A stretch of 64,000 nucleotides of DNA from Bacteroides finegoldii DSM 17565 (GTDB lineage: Bacteria > Bacteroidota > Bacteroidia > Bacteroidales > Bacteroidaceae): assembly GCF_000156195.1 (NCBI RefSeq), contig NZ_GG688321.1, positions 243,260 through 307,259 of the forward strand, in the 5' to 3' direction. Position 1 is the first letter of the stretch. Each line of letters opens with the position of its first letter. Position numbers and translations under genes: made by a program. Below, one piece after another: positions 27,079 through 36,393 of the stretch. A model generated the notes under the pieces. That model saw only the letters and a program-made list of their open reading frames with translations. It was not told the origin of the DNA and did not search any database.

Positions 27079-28809
27079 ATGAATATATTAGAACTAAGTG
27101 AACAGGAAATCATTCGACGCAACAGCCTGAATGAGCTTCGTGCGATGGGTATTGATCCATACCCTGCAGCAGAGTATGTAACCAATGCTTTCTCTACAGA
27201 TATTAAAGCTGAATTTAAAGACGACGAAGAGCCACGCCAGGTTTCCGTAGCCGGCCGTATCATGAGCCGCCGCGTGATGGGTAAAGCATCTTTCATCGAA
27301 TTGCAGGACTCTAAAGGTCGCATCCAGGTGTACATCACCCGCGATGATATCTGTCCGGGAGAAGACAAGGAACTGTACAACGCTGTATTCAAACGCCTGC
27401 TCGACTTAGGTGACTTTATCGGTATCGAAGGTTTCGTGTTCCGCACACAAATGGGTGAAATCAGCATCCATGCAAAGAAACTGACTGTACTTGCAAAGTC
27501 TATCAAACCGTTGCCAATCGTTAAATACAAAGACGGAGTAGCTTACGACTCTTTTGAAGATCCCGAACTCCGTTATCGCCAACGCTATGTGGACCTGGTA
27601 GTAAATGACGGTATCAAAGAAACATTCCTGAAACGCGCCACTGTAGTGAAAACTTTGCGCAACGTTTTGGATGAGGCTGGTTACACGGAAGTGGAAACTC
27701 CTATCCTGCAATCTATTGCCGGTGGAGCCAGTGCACGCCCGTTCATCACTCACCATAACTCACTGGATATAGACCTTTACCTGCGCATCGCAACGGAGCT
27801 TTATCTGAAGCGACTGATCGTAGGTGGTTTTGAAGGTGTATATGAAATAGGTAAGAACTTCCGTAACGAGGGCATGGATAAAACTCACAATCCGGAATTT
27901 ACCTGTATGGAACTTTATGTTCAGTACAAGGATTACAACTGGATGATGAATTTCACCGAAAAACTGCTGGAACGTATCTGTATCGCTGTAAACGGCTGTA
28001 CGGAAAGCGTTGTTGACGGAAAAACGATCAGTTTCAAAGCTCCTTACCGCCGCCTGCCTATCCTGGATGCTATCAAAGAAAAAACAGGATACGACCTGAA
28101 CGGCAAGAGCGAAGAAGAAATCCGCCAAGTTTGCAAGGAACTGAAAATGGAGGAAATCGACGAGACAATGGGTAAAGGCAAGCTGATTGATGAAATCTTC
28201 GGAGAATTCTGCGAAGGTACGTATATCCAACCGACTTTCATCACCGATTATCCGGTTGAAATGTCTCCGCTGACCAAGATGCATCGTTCTAAACCGGGAC
28301 TGACCGAACGTTTCGAGTTAATGGTGAACGGTAAAGAGCTGGCTAATGCTTACTCGGAATTGAATGACCCGTTGGATCAGGAAGAACGTTTCAAAGAGCA
28401 GATGCGTTTGGCCGACAAGGGAGACGACGAAGCGATGATTATCGATCAGGACTTCTTGCGTGCTTTACAATATGGTATGCCTCCTACATCGGGTATCGGT
28501 ATCGGTATCGACCGCTTGGTAATGTTAATGACCGGACAGACCACTATTCAGGAAGTATTATTCTTCCCGCAAATGCGCCCGGAAAAAGTAGTGAAAAAAG
28601 ACGCTGCCGCTAAATACATGGAATTGGGAATCGCAGAAGACTGGGTTCCAGTGATCCAGAAAGCCGGTTACAACACTGTAGCTGACATGAAAGATGTCAA
28701 TCCGCAGAAGTTGCACCAGGACATCTGTGGTATCAACAAAAAATATAAATTAGAGCTTACCAATCCGTCGGTAAACGACGTAACTGAGTGGATTAACAAA
28801 CTTAAATAA
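27079..28809 (+). CDS. lysS: Lysyl-tRNA synthetase, class II
   Basis: The 576-residue enzyme attaches lysine to tRNA-Lys. It has the N-terminal OB-fold anticodon-binding domain (about 55-160, VSVAGRIMSRRVMGKASF), class II motif 2 (YEIGKNFRNEGMDKTHNPEF) and motif 3 (PPTSGIGIGIDRLVMLMTG). It is about 70 residues longer than E. coli LysS; the extra C-terminal part (after about 505) looks like a small helix-hairpin-helix-like domain (ELGIAEDWVPVIQKAGYNTV), seen in other Bacteroidota enzymes as far as I know. Confidence 0.97.
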   Translation: MNILELSEQEIIRRNSLNELRAMGIDPYPAAEYVTNAFSTDIKAEFKDDEEPRQVSVAGRIMSRRVMGKASFIELQDSKGRIQVYITRDDICPGEDKELYNAVFKRLLDLGDFIGIEGFVFRTQMGEISIHAKKLTVLAKSIKPLPIVKYKDGVAYDSFEDPELRYRQRYVDLVVNDGIKETFLKRATVVKTLRNVLDEAGYTEVETPILQSIAGGASARPFITHHNSLDIDLYLRIATELYLKRLIVGGFEGVYEIGKNFRNEGMDKTHNPEFTCMELYVQYKDYNWMMNFTEKLLERICIAVNGCTESVVDGKTISFKAPYRRLPILDAIKEKTGYDLNGKSEEEIRQVCKELKMEEIDETMGKGKLIDEIFGEFCEGTYIQPTFITDYPVEMSPLTKMHRSKPGLTERFELMVNGKELANAYSELNDPLDQEERFKEQMRLADKGDDEAMIIDQDFLRALQYGMPPTSGIGIGIDRLVMLMTGQTTIQEVLFFPQMRPEKVVKKDAAAKYMELGIAEDWVPVIQKAGYNTVADMKDVNPQKLHQDICGINKKYKLELTNPSVNDVTEWINKLK

Positions 28810-28815
28810 GTTGAG

Positions 28816-28878
28816 AGTTGAAAGTTAAGAGTTGAAAGTTGTTATCTGAATAACATTTTCAAGTCTTAACTTTCAACT
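28816..28878. repeat. Inverted repeat built from TTTCAAC-type units between lysS and gpsA
   Basis: AGTTGAAAGTTAAGA (28816-28830) pairs perfectly with TCTTAACTTTCAACT (28864-28878). The TTTCAAC unit is repeated in tandem from about 28870 to 28897. Such simple repeats occur between Bacteroides genes. It could attenuate transcription or stabilise mRNA ends. Confidence 0.75.
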
Positions 28879-28903
28879 TTCAACTTTCAACTTTCAATTA
28901 GAA

Positions 28904-29899
28904 ATGAAATTACCCGGCAAGATAGCGATAATGGGCGGAGGAAGTTGGGCTACAGCCATCGCAAAGATGTGTCTGGCCCAAGAAGACTCTATCAATTGGT
29001 ATATGCGACGCGATGACCGCATCGCAGATTTCAAGAGATTAGGGCATAATCCGGCCTATCTAACAGGAGTGAAATTCGATACCAAACGTATCTCTTTCAG
29101 TTCCAATATCAACGATATTGTGAAAGAATCGGATACACTAATCTTCGTCACTCCCTCCCCTTATCTGAAGGCACACTTGAAAAAGCTGAAAACCAAGATT
29201 AAAGATAAATTTATCATTACCGCTATCAAAGGAATCGTACCCGACGACAATGTTATCGTGTCCGAATACTTCACTAAGGAATATGGCGTACCACCTGAAA
29301 ACATCGCTGTGCTGGCAGGTCCCTGCCATGCGGAAGAAGTGGCTTTGGAACGTCTTTCTTATCTAACCATCGCTTGTCCCGACAAGGATAAGGCACGTAT
29401 TTTTGCGCGCAGATTGGGAAGCAGTTTTATCAAAACTTCGGTCAGCGACGACGTTTCGGGTATCGAATACAGTTCGGTGCTGAAAAATGTATATGCCATT
29501 GCTGCCGGTATTTGTAGCGGGTTGAAATATGGTGACAACTTTCAAGCTGTGTTGATTTCCAACGCCATACAGGAAATGAACCGTTTTCTAAACACGGTAC
29601 ACCCGTTGAACAGAAACGTAGATGAATCTGTTTATCTGGGGGACTTGCTGGTGACCGGTTATTCCAATTTCAGCCGTAACCGTACATTCGGCACGATGAT
29701 AGGCAAAGGATATTCCGTGAAGAGTGCACAGATTGAAATGGAAATGATTGCGGAAGGTTACTATGGTACGAAGTGTATCAAGGAAATCAACAAACATCAT
29801 CATGTCAATATGCCCATATTGGACGCTGTTTACAACATCCTGTACGAGCGTATCTCGCCCACGATCGAGATTAAATTATTAACTGATTCTTTTAGATAA
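28904..29899 (+). CDS. gpsA: NAD(P)H-dependent glycerol-3-phosphate dehydrogenase
   Basis: The 331-residue enzyme makes sn-glycerol-3-phosphate from dihydroxyacetone phosphate for phospholipid synthesis. The nucleotide-binding motif [14 protein letters not shown] is at the N-terminus, [15 protein letters not shown] is the family's central motif and [13 protein letters not shown] carries the catalytic Lys. It is followed 19 bp later by pgi, and lysS-gpsA-pgi are probably at least partly cotranscribed. Confidence 0.95.
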   Translation: MKLPGKIAIMGGGSWATAIAKMCLAQEDSINWYMRRDDRIADFKRLGHNPAYLTGVKFDTKRISFSSNINDIVKESDTLIFVTPSPYLKAHLKKLKTKIKDKFIITAIKGIVPDDNVIVSEYFTKEYGVPPENIAVLAGPCHAEEVALERLSYLTIACPDKDKARIFARRLGSSFIKTSVSDDVSGIEYSSVLKNVYAIAAGICSGLKYGDNFQAVLISNAIQEMNRFLNTVHPLNRNVDESVYLGDLLVTGYSNFSRNRTFGTMIGKGYSVKSAQIEMEMIAEGYYGTKCIKEINKHHHVNMPILDAVYNILYERISPTIEIKLLTDSFR

Positions 29900-29918
29900 C
29901 CTTATAAACAAAAACGAT

Positions 29919-31256
29919 ATGATAAACTTGAACATTGAAAAGACATTTGGATTTATCTCCAAAGAAAAAGTTTCTGCTTACGAAGCTGAGGTTAAAGCCG
30001 CACAGGAAATGCTTGAAAAAGGAACAGGCAAAGGTAATGACTTTTTAGGATGGTTGCACTTGCCTTCTTCTATCACTAAAGAACACCTGGCTGACTTGAA
30101 TGCTACTGCAAAGGTTTTGAGAGATAACTGCGAGGTAGTAATCGTTGCCGGTATCGGTGGTAGCTACTTGGGAGCACGTGCCGTCATCGAGGCTCTGTCC
30201 AACAGCTTTACCTGGCTGCAGAATAAGAAGGCTGATCCGATCATGATTTATGCCGGACATAATATCAGTGAAGATTATTTGTATGAACTCACTGAATATC
30301 TGAAAGACAAGAAGTTCGGTGTCATCAATATCTCCAAATCAGGAACTACAACTGAAACAGCACTCGCTTTCCGTTTGCTGAAAAAACAATGTGAAGACCA
30401 ACGCGGTAAAGAAACTGCCAAGAAAGTAATCGTTGCCGTTACGGACGCCAAAAAGGGTGCTGCCCGTGTCACAGCCGACAAGGAAGGATATAAAACGTTC
30501 ATCATCCCCGATAACGTGGGCGGACGTTTTTCTGTACTGACTCCAGTAGGTTTACTGCCGATTGCAGTTGCCGGATTCGACATTGAGAAACTGGTTGCCG
30601 GTGCTGCCGATATGGAAAAAGCATGTGGCTCTGACGTTGCTTTTGCTGAAAATCCTGCCGCTATCTATGCCGCGACCCGTAACGAGTTATACAGAAATGG
30701 CAAGAAGATTGAAATTCTCGTTAACTTCTGCCCGAAACTACACTATGTGAGCGAATGGTGGAAACAACTTTACGGGGAATCTGAAGGAAAAGATAACAAA
30801 GGTATTTTCCCTGCATCGGTGGATTTTTCAACTGACCTTCACTCTATGGGTCAATGGATTCAGGAAGGTGAACGTTCTATCTTCGAAACTGTAATCTCAG
30901 TAGAGAAGGTAAATCATAAACTGGAAGTTCCTTCTGACGAAGCAAATCTGGATGGCTTGAACTTCTTAGCTGGCAAGCGCGTGGATGAAGTAAACAAAAT
31001 GGCGGAATTGGGTACTCAATTGGCTCATGTTGATGGCGGTGTACCTAATATGCGTATCGTTCTTCCGGAACTGACCGAGTACAATATCGGCGGTCTGCTT
31101 TATTTCTTTGAAAAGGCTTGTGGTATCAGTGGCTATCTGCTAGGCGTCAACCCTTTCAACCAGCCAGGTGTGGAAGCATACAAAAAGAATATGTTTGCTT
31201 TACTGAACAAGCCGGGTTATGAAGAAGAATCTAAAGCGATTCAGGCAAGACTGTAA
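29919..31256 (+). CDS. pgi: Glucose-6-phosphate isomerase
   Basis: The 445-residue enzyme is the shorter bacterial form, interconverting glucose-6-phosphate and fructose-6-phosphate. Visible motifs are [16 protein letters not shown], the phosphate-binding [14 protein letters not shown] and [14 protein letters not shown], and the C-terminal [12 protein letters not shown]. It joins the product of the mannoside pathway to glycolysis in the general sense. Confidence 0.97.
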   Translation: MINLNIEKTFGFISKEKVSAYEAEVKAAQEMLEKGTGKGNDFLGWLHLPSSITKEHLADLNATAKVLRDNCEVVIVAGIGGSYLGARAVIEALSNSFTWLQNKKADPIMIYAGHNISEDYLYELTEYLKDKKFGVINISKSGTTTETALAFRLLKKQCEDQRGKETAKKVIVAVTDAKKGAARVTADKEGYKTFIIPDNVGGRFSVLTPVGLLPIAVAGFDIEKLVAGAADMEKACGSDVAFAENPAAIYAATRNELYRNGKKIEILVNFCPKLHYVSEWWKQLYGESEGKDNKGIFPASVDFSTDLHSMGQWIQEGERSIFETVISVEKVNHKLEVPSDEANLDGLNFLAGKRVDEVNKMAELGTQLAHVDGGVPNMRIVLPELTEYNIGGLLYFFEKACGISGYLLGVNPFNQPGVEAYKKNMFALLNKPGYEEESKAIQARL

Positions 31257-31277
31257 GTAATATTATTAAATGCAAAA

Positions 31278-31342
31278 TTAACGCAGATTTTCGCAAAGAA
31301 ACCTTCTTATAAAGAAGTCTGATCTGCGAGAATCTGCGTTAA
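31278..31342. terminator. Hairpin between pgi and the convergent lipoprotein gene
   Basis: TTAACGCAGATTTTCGCA (31278-31295) pairs with TGCGAGAATCTGCGTTAA (31325-31342) with one mismatch, and an inner ACTTCTT/AAGAAGT-type pairing extends it. The position between two converging genes suggests a bidirectional terminator, although no long T-run follows. Confidence 0.6.
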
Positions 31343-31376
31343 TTCTGCGTTTAAACCAATAAACTGCAATCAGCTA

Positions 31377-31877
31377 TCAATTTTCTTTTTCATTCGTTGT
31401 TTTCAGTCCGATGACTTCTTCAGCTCCTTCACACTCAGCTTTGGAGGAAAGATAAAATTCCAATTTCACGTCACCGTTCTCATCAACATGTTCGATGGTG
31501 GCTCGAACTATAACCTGACTTTGTGTCACGCCGTCTTTGAAACGCAGTTGCCCTTTATCTTCATCCGTCAGATTTCCCTCAGTCGAAACTTCCTCCTCTT
31601 TATAAATAAGCTTAGTAGCCAATTCTTCATCATTCTGAAGTTTGAATGTTTTTAATTCAGCTCCGTTACCGTCCAAAAGTAAAAGAGCTTCCACCTCATC
31701 CCCCACTTTCAGAGTCGGCAAATTATCCATCTTATTGGCATAGTCTTCTCCTTCAACGCTATTATTGTCAGAATCAACCTTAACAGATAGCTTCTCTATT
31801 TTAATGATAGGACTCTCCCCACCATCGGAGCAGGCGCCTAGAAACAATGGTAGCAGTAATAATACTCTCTTTTTCAT
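31377..31877 (-). CDS. Hypothetical lipoprotein
   Basis: I do not recognise this 166-residue protein. A lipoprotein signal is clear (MKKRVLLLLPLFLGAC, Cys16). The mature part is acidic and looks beta-rich (PTLKVGDEVEALLLLDGNGA, then VIVRATIEHVDENGDVKLEF). I chose the ATG at 31877 because the -7 element at 31903-31910 makes the longer frame from 31913 unlikely. It is convergent with pgi. Confidence 0.75.
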   Translation of the reverse strand: MKKRVLLLLPLFLGACSDGGESPIIKIEKLSVKVDSDNNSVEGEDYANKMDNLPTLKVGDEVEALLLLDGNGAELKTFKLQNDEELATKLIYKEEEVSTEGNLTDEDKGQLRFKDGVTQSQVIVRATIEHVDENGDVKLEFYLSSKAECEGAEEVIGLKTTNEKEN

Positions 31878-31902
31878 GCTATCGTCTAATTTTATAATGC
31901 TA

Positions 31903-31910
31903 CAAAAATA
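31903..31910 (-). promoter_or_regulatory. Promoter -7 element of the hypothetical lipoprotein gene
   Basis: TATTTTTG on the minus strand fits TAnnTTTG, 26 bp before the chosen start. Confidence 0.5.
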
Positions 31911-31940
31911 CATATTATCTTCTAAATAGCAAAAAATGTG

Positions 31941-31948
31941 TAACTTTG
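31941..31948 (+). promoter_or_regulatory. Promoter -7 element of the HAD-fkp operon
   Basis: TAACTTTG fits TAnnTTTG and lies 32 bp before the HAD gene start. Confidence 0.5.
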
Positions 31949-31979
31949 TGCTTCAAAACTAATTAATAGATATTTAGAT

Positions 31980-32673
31980 ATGTCTCAGAAAAAGATAAAA
32001 GCTGTCCTATTCGATATGGACGGTGTGCTCTTTAACTCTATGCCTTACCACTCTGAAGCTTGGCATAATGTAATGAAATCGCATGGACTTACTCTTAGTC
32101 GCGAAGAAGCTTATATGCACGAAGGACGAACGGGAGCCGCTACTATCAATATTGTATTCCAACGCGAATTGGGTAGGGAGGCAACACAGGAAGAAATAGA
32201 AAGTATCTATCAAGAGAAGAGTGTTTTATTCAATTCTTACACAGAAGCCGAGCGGATGCCCGGCGCATGGGAGTTGCTGCAAAAAAATAAAAAATGAAGG
32301 ACTGGTTCCTATGGTAGTGACAGGCTCCGGACAGTTGTCTTTGCTCGAACGGCTGGAACACAACTTTCCCGGAATGTTTCATAAAGAACTGATGGTAACA
32401 GCTTTTGATGTGAAATATGGGAAACCAAATCCGGAACCTTATTTGATGGCTCTTAAAAAAGGCAGACTGAAAGCCGATGAAGCCGTAGTTATAGAAAACG
32501 CTCCTTTAGGAGTGGAAGCCGGACATAAAGCTGGTATATTCACTATCGCTGTTAATACAGGTCCGTTAGATGGTCAGGTTCTGCTGGATTCCGGAGCTGA
32601 TTTATTGTTTCCTTCCATGCAAGCCTTATGCAATGAATGGGACAACTGCTTAATTCACCTAGATTCTATCTAA
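31980..32673 (+). pseudogene. HAD family phosphatase/beta-phosphoglucomutase-like gene, frameshifted
   Basis: The first 105 codons (31980-32297) give a HAD N-terminus with AVLFDMDGVLFNSMPYH (Asp12 and Asp14) and a helical cap. The rest of the fold continues one frame over to 32673, with VTGSG, YGKPNPEPYLMALKK and VVIENAPLGVEAG. The switch is at a run of seven A (32281-32287); removing one A gives a continuous 230-residue protein of normal length. Both halves keep their motifs. It may be a recent mutation, a slippage-dependent gene or a sequencing error. It lies 18 bp before fkp. Confidence 0.8.
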
Positions 32674-32691
32674 GTTAACACCAATTCCACT

Positions 32692-35544
32692 ATGCAAAAG
32701 TTATTGTCTGTACCCCCAAATTTAATTCATTGCTTTCATGAACTGGAAGAAGTAAATCGTACCGATTGGTTTTGCACGTCTGATCCTGTTGGAAGCAAAC
32801 TAGGCTCCGGTGGTGGAACCACATGGCTACTGCAAGCCTGTCATCAGGAATTTGCTCCACAAGTTCCTTTCAGTGATTGGATAGGACGAGAGAAAAGAAT
32901 ATTACTCCATGCGGGCGGACAAAGCCGTCGTCTGCCAAGTTATGGTCCTTCCGGCAAGATACTGACTCCGATCCCAATCTTCAGTTGGGAACGGGGACAA
33001 AAGCTAGGACAGAACCTGCTGTCGCTGCAACTGCCGCTATATGAAAGAATCATGAAACAAGCTCCCAACGGGCTGAATACTTTGATAGCGAGCGGCGATG
33101 TATATATCCGTTCGGAAAAGCCACTGCAAGACATTCCGAATGTAGATGTGGTATGTTACGGTTTATGGGTAAATCCTTCATTAGCAACCCATCACGGCGT
33201 GTTTGTTTCTAATCGGGAAAGTCCGGAGATTCTCGATTTCATGTTACAGAAACCTTCTCTTGAAGACTTGGAAAGGCTGTCGAAAACACATCTCTTCTTG
33301 ATGGATATCGGTATCTGGATTTTAAGTGACCGTGCCATTGAAGTATTAATGAAACGGTCATTAAAAAGTGGAACGAGCGATATTAACTATTATGACTTAT
33401 ATTCGGACTACGGACTGGCTTTGGGAAAACACCCTAAAACGAAAGATGAAGAAATCAACCGCTTATCGGTAGCAATCCTGCCACTGCCCGGTGGAGAATT
33501 TTATCATTACGGCACAAGCCACGAATTGATATCTTCTACTTTGACCATACAGGATAAGGTACGCGACCAACGGAAAATCATGCATCGTAAAGTAAAACCG
33601 AATCCGGCTATTTTCATTCAGAATTCCATCACACAGATATCTCTTTCCGCCAACAATGCTAATTTGTGGATCGAAAACAGCTATGTGGGAAAAGAATGGA
33701 AACTGGGATCTCGCCAAATCATAACGGGAGTTCCGGAAAACCATTGGAATATAACTATTCCTGACAATGTCTGCATCGATATCATCCCTATCGGAGAACA
33801 TGATTTCATAGCACGCCCGTACGGGTTGGATGACATATTCAAGGGGGCCCTGAACAATGAAACGACTATGTATCTCAATATCCCTTTTTCACAGTGGATG
33901 CAAGAAAGAGGACTTGACTGGGAAGCAATCGAAGGCCGGACGGATGATTTACAATCGGCCGCTATCTTCCCAAGAACCAATTCCATTCAGGAATTGGGAA
34001 TAGTACTCCGGTGGATGACATCGGAACCACAATTAGAAAAAGGGAAAGAACTTTGGAAGAAATCCGTGAAAGTTTCTGCTGATGAAATCTCGGCAAATGC
34101 CAATCTCAAACGTCTTTACACCCAACGTCGCAATTATCGATGTGAGAATTGGAAAGGCTTGGCAGCCAATTATGAGAAGAGTGTTTTCTATCAGCTCGAT
34201 TTACAGGATGCTGCCAACGAGTTTGTACATTTAGACTTGGAAACTCCCGACATTCTGAAAGAAGATGCGGCTCCGATGGTACGGATACATAACCGAATGC
34301 TCCGTGCACGGATTATGAAATTACGTGGAAACGGCGAATGGCAGAAAGAAGAACAAGCAGCTTTCCAACTTCTCCGCGATGGTTTACTAGGAGCAATGTC
34401 CACACGAAAAAATCATCCGGCACTCAGCGTTTATTCCGATCAAATCGTATGGGGACGTAGCCCTGTCCGAATTGACATGGCAGGAGGATGGACGGATACA
34501 CCTCCTTATTCTCTTTATTCGGGAGGAAGTGTTGTCAATCTCGCCATTGAATTAAACGGTCAGCCACCCTTGCAGGTATATGTAAAACCGTGCAAGGAAT
34601 TCCACATTGTTCTTCGTTCTATAGATATGGGAGCTATGGAGGTCATAAGTAATTATGATGAACTGCAAGACTACAAGAAAGTAGGTTCTCCGTTTTCTAT
34701 CCCCAAAGCCGCTCTTACTTTGGCAGGTTTCGCTCCTGCATTCTCTGCCGAACGTTACACCTCACTGAAAGAGCAATTGAAAGCTTTTGGTTCGGGCCTC
34801 GAAATAACATTATTAGCAGCTATTCCTGCCGGTTCAGGTTTGGGAACAAGTTCTATTTTGGCTTCTACCGTACTCGGAGCAATCAATGACTTCTGCGGAC
34901 TGGCTTGGGATAAAAACGAAATTTGCAGTTATACACTTGTATTGGAACAGTTATTGACCACAGGAGGCGGATGGCAGGATCAATACGGCGGTGTCTTCTC
35001 TGGCGTCAAGCTGCTTCAATCCGAAGCAGGTTTCGAACAAAATCCATTGGTACGATGGCTGCCCGACCAGCTATTTGTTCATCCCGACTATCGTGACTGC
35101 CACTTATTATATTACACAGGAATCACCCGCACAGCCAAAGGTATTCTGGCAGAAATAGTCAGTTCCATGTTCCTTAATTCAGGCACACATCTGAGTCTAT
35201 TGGCGGAAATGAAAGCACACACTATGGATATGAGCGAAGCTATCCTCCGTAGTAATTTCACTAATTTCGGCAATCTGGTGGGCAAAACTTGGATACAGAA
35301 CCAAGCATTGGATTGTGGAACAAATCCACCGGCAGTAGCTGCCATTATCGAAAAGATCAAAGATTATACGTTAGGATATAAACTGCCGGGTGCAGGTGGT
35401 GGTGGCTATCTGTATATGGTAGCCAAAGATCCACAAGCCGCAGGACTGATTCGTCGGATTCTGACTGAAGAGGCTCCAAATCCACGTGCCCGCTTTGTAG
35501 AAATGTCTCTTTCCAATAAAGGACTTCAGATTTCAAGAAGTTAA
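32692..35544 (+). CDS. fkp: Bifunctional L-fucokinase / GDP-fucose pyrophosphorylase
   Basis: The 950 residues match Bacteroides Fkp in length and layout. The N-terminal half is the guanylyltransferase (SKLGSGGGTTWLLQ near 37 and LHAGGQSRRLPSYGPSGKI near 71); the C-terminal half is a GHMP kinase (WGRSPVRIDMAGGWTD near 585, AIPAGSGLGTSSILAS near 711, GAGGGGYLYM near 898). It converts free L-fucose to fucose-1-phosphate and then GDP-fucose, used to fucosylate capsules and glycoproteins in Bacteroides. It lies 18 bp after the frameshifted HAD gene. Confidence 0.97.
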   Translation: MQKLLSVPPNLIHCFHELEEVNRTDWFCTSDPVGSKLGSGGGTTWLLQACHQEFAPQVPFSDWIGREKRILLHAGGQSRRLPSYGPSGKILTPIPIFSWERGQKLGQNLLSLQLPLYERIMKQAPNGLNTLIASGDVYIRSEKPLQDIPNVDVVCYGLWVNPSLATHHGVFVSNRESPEILDFMLQKPSLEDLERLSKTHLFLMDIGIWILSDRAIEVLMKRSLKSGTSDINYYDLYSDYGLALGKHPKTKDEEINRLSVAILPLPGGEFYHYGTSHELISSTLTIQDKVRDQRKIMHRKVKPNPAIFIQNSITQISLSANNANLWIENSYVGKEWKLGSRQIITGVPENHWNITIPDNVCIDIIPIGEHDFIARPYGLDDIFKGALNNETTMYLNIPFSQWMQERGLDWEAIEGRTDDLQSAAIFPRTNSIQELGIVLRWMTSEPQLEKGKELWKKSVKVSADEISANANLKRLYTQRRNYRCENWKGLAANYEKSVFYQLDLQDAANEFVHLDLETPDILKEDAAPMVRIHNRMLRARIMKLRGNGEWQKEEQAAFQLLRDGLLGAMSTRKNHPALSVYSDQIVWGRSPVRIDMAGGWTDTPPYSLYSGGSVVNLAIELNGQPPLQVYVKPCKEFHIVLRSIDMGAMEVISNYDELQDYKKVGSPFSIPKAALTLAGFAPAFSAERYTSLKEQLKAFGSGLEITLLAAIPAGSGLGTSSILASTVLGAINDFCGLAWDKNEICSYTLVLEQLLTTGGGWQDQYGGVFSGVKLLQSEAGFEQNPLVRWLPDQLFVHPDYRDCHLLYYTGITRTAKGILAEIVSSMFLNSGTHLSLLAEMKAHTMDMSEAILRSNFTNFGNLVGKTWIQNQALDCGTNPPAVAAIIEKIKDYTLGYKLPGAGGGGYLYMVAKDPQAAGLIRRILTEEAPNPRARFVEMSLSNKGLQISRS

Positions 35545-35558
35545 AATCTCAAATTAAA

Positions 35559-35592
35559 GCCTGGACATAGGAATCATCCGTCATGTCCAGGC
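35559..35592. terminator. Terminator between fkp and the 36-residue peptide gene
   Basis: GCCTGGACAT (35559-35568) and ATGTCCAGGC (35583-35592) form a perfect 10-bp stem with a 14-nt loop. AT-rich sequence on both sides lets it act in both directions. Confidence 0.75.
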
Positions 35593-35622
35593 TCTAAATT
35601 TCAATTCTCATAATTGGTTCGT

Positions 35623-35733
35623 TTACAGATTAATACTTGAAATTACTGTAAAATAAATTAAAAGAACGATAAAGACGATAGCTCCAACAATCAACACAAT
35701 ACTAGACCATTTCTTTTTTCCAGCTTCTTCCAT
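35623..35733 (-). CDS. 36-residue single-pass membrane peptide
   Basis: Reading the minus strand from ATG at 35733 gives a 36-residue peptide with a basic N-terminus (MEEAGKKKW) and one membrane-spanning segment (SIVLIVGAIVFIVLLIYFTV), stopping at 35623. Its stop is 31 bp before a bidirectional hairpin. There is no strong ribosome-binding site, but that is common in Bacteroides. Function is unknown; it could be a small membrane regulator. The regular lysine-then-hydrophobic pattern favours a real gene. Confidence 0.55.
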   Translation of the reverse strand: MEEAGKKKWSSIVLIVGAIVFIVLLIYFTVISSINL

Positions 35734-36101
35734 AATAAGCAAAATCTAGGGTTAATACAAATTATCATCATTGCAAAAATGATATTTTATACGGAAATAT
35801 CGATTGCATTAAACAACTTATTTGTATAATTCGGATTAAATTATGCTAGTATAAAGTAAAAGATTAAAGTAAAAGATTAAAGTAAAAGATGGTATCGATT
35901 CATGAAAGAAGAGGTATGAAATCAATATGAAAGAGAAGTAAATTCAGTCTTCGGAGTTTACAATTAAACATGAATTTAAGGTCAACAATAGATCAACAAT
36001 AAGACATATTAGACAAGATTTAGTCCAATTTTGACTTTAAAATAATAGTCACCAAAAAAGAAACCCCTCAACAATCAACTGATTATCAAAGGATTTCTTC
36101 G
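35734..36101. other. 368-bp intergenic region
   Basis: AT-rich sequence between the small peptide gene and tRNA-Arg. It holds the 13-bp triplicate repeat at 35852-35890 and a tandem pair of TCAACAATA near 35982-36001. I see no gene. Confidence 0.6.
35852..35890 (+). repeat. Three perfect 13-bp tandem repeats
   Basis: TAAAGTAAAAGAT is repeated three times without mismatch (35852-35864, 35865-35877, 35878-35890). No gene overlaps it. Copy number may vary between strains. Confidence 0.9.
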
Positions 36102-36174
36102 TGACCCCGGTGCGATTCAAACGCACGACCTTCAGAACCGGAATCTGACGCTCTATTCACTAAGCTACGGGGCC
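36102..36174 (-). tRNA. tRNA-Arg (anticodon CCG)
   Basis: The minus strand folds as a cloverleaf: acceptor GGCCCCG/CGGGGTC (with one G-T pair) and discriminator A, D arm with AGCTTAGTGAATAGAGC, anticodon stem TCAGA/TCTGA with loop TTCCGGT (anticodon CCG), and T arm GTGCG/CGCAC with loop TTTGAAT. It is 73 nt long with no encoded CCA. CCG reads the arginine codon CGG. Confidence 0.93.
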
Positions 36175-36192
36175 ATTTTTTTAAATGCGAAG

Positions 36193-36200
36193 CAAAAGTA
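36193..36200 (-). promoter_or_regulatory. Promoter -7 element of tRNA-Arg
   Basis: TACTTTTG on the minus strand fits TAnnTTTG and lies 18 bp before the tRNA 5' end. Confidence 0.5.
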
Positions 36201-36360
36201 TAAAAAATTTTCTCATCTTCCTAATGTTTCTCCTTTTTTTATAGTTCTTAAGGCAATCCATCTTATTAAGAGTTTGTTATTTTGAAATGATTTAGAGCAT
36301 ATACTTTATCATTTTGACAATCTTTTAGAGATTTACCATTACATATATCAATTTTATTCC

Positions 36361-36368
36361 TATCTTTG
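36361..36368 (+). promoter_or_regulatory. Promoter -7 element of asnA
   Basis: TATCTTTG fits TAnnTTTG and lies 25 bp before the asnA start. Confidence 0.55.
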
Positions 36369-36393
36369 CCAACAATTAACATTCAACAAACCT

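Noticed and set aside
27760..28284. Open frame of 174 codons antisense to lysS
   Set aside because: It lies wholly inside a confirmed gene and shows no protein-like features.
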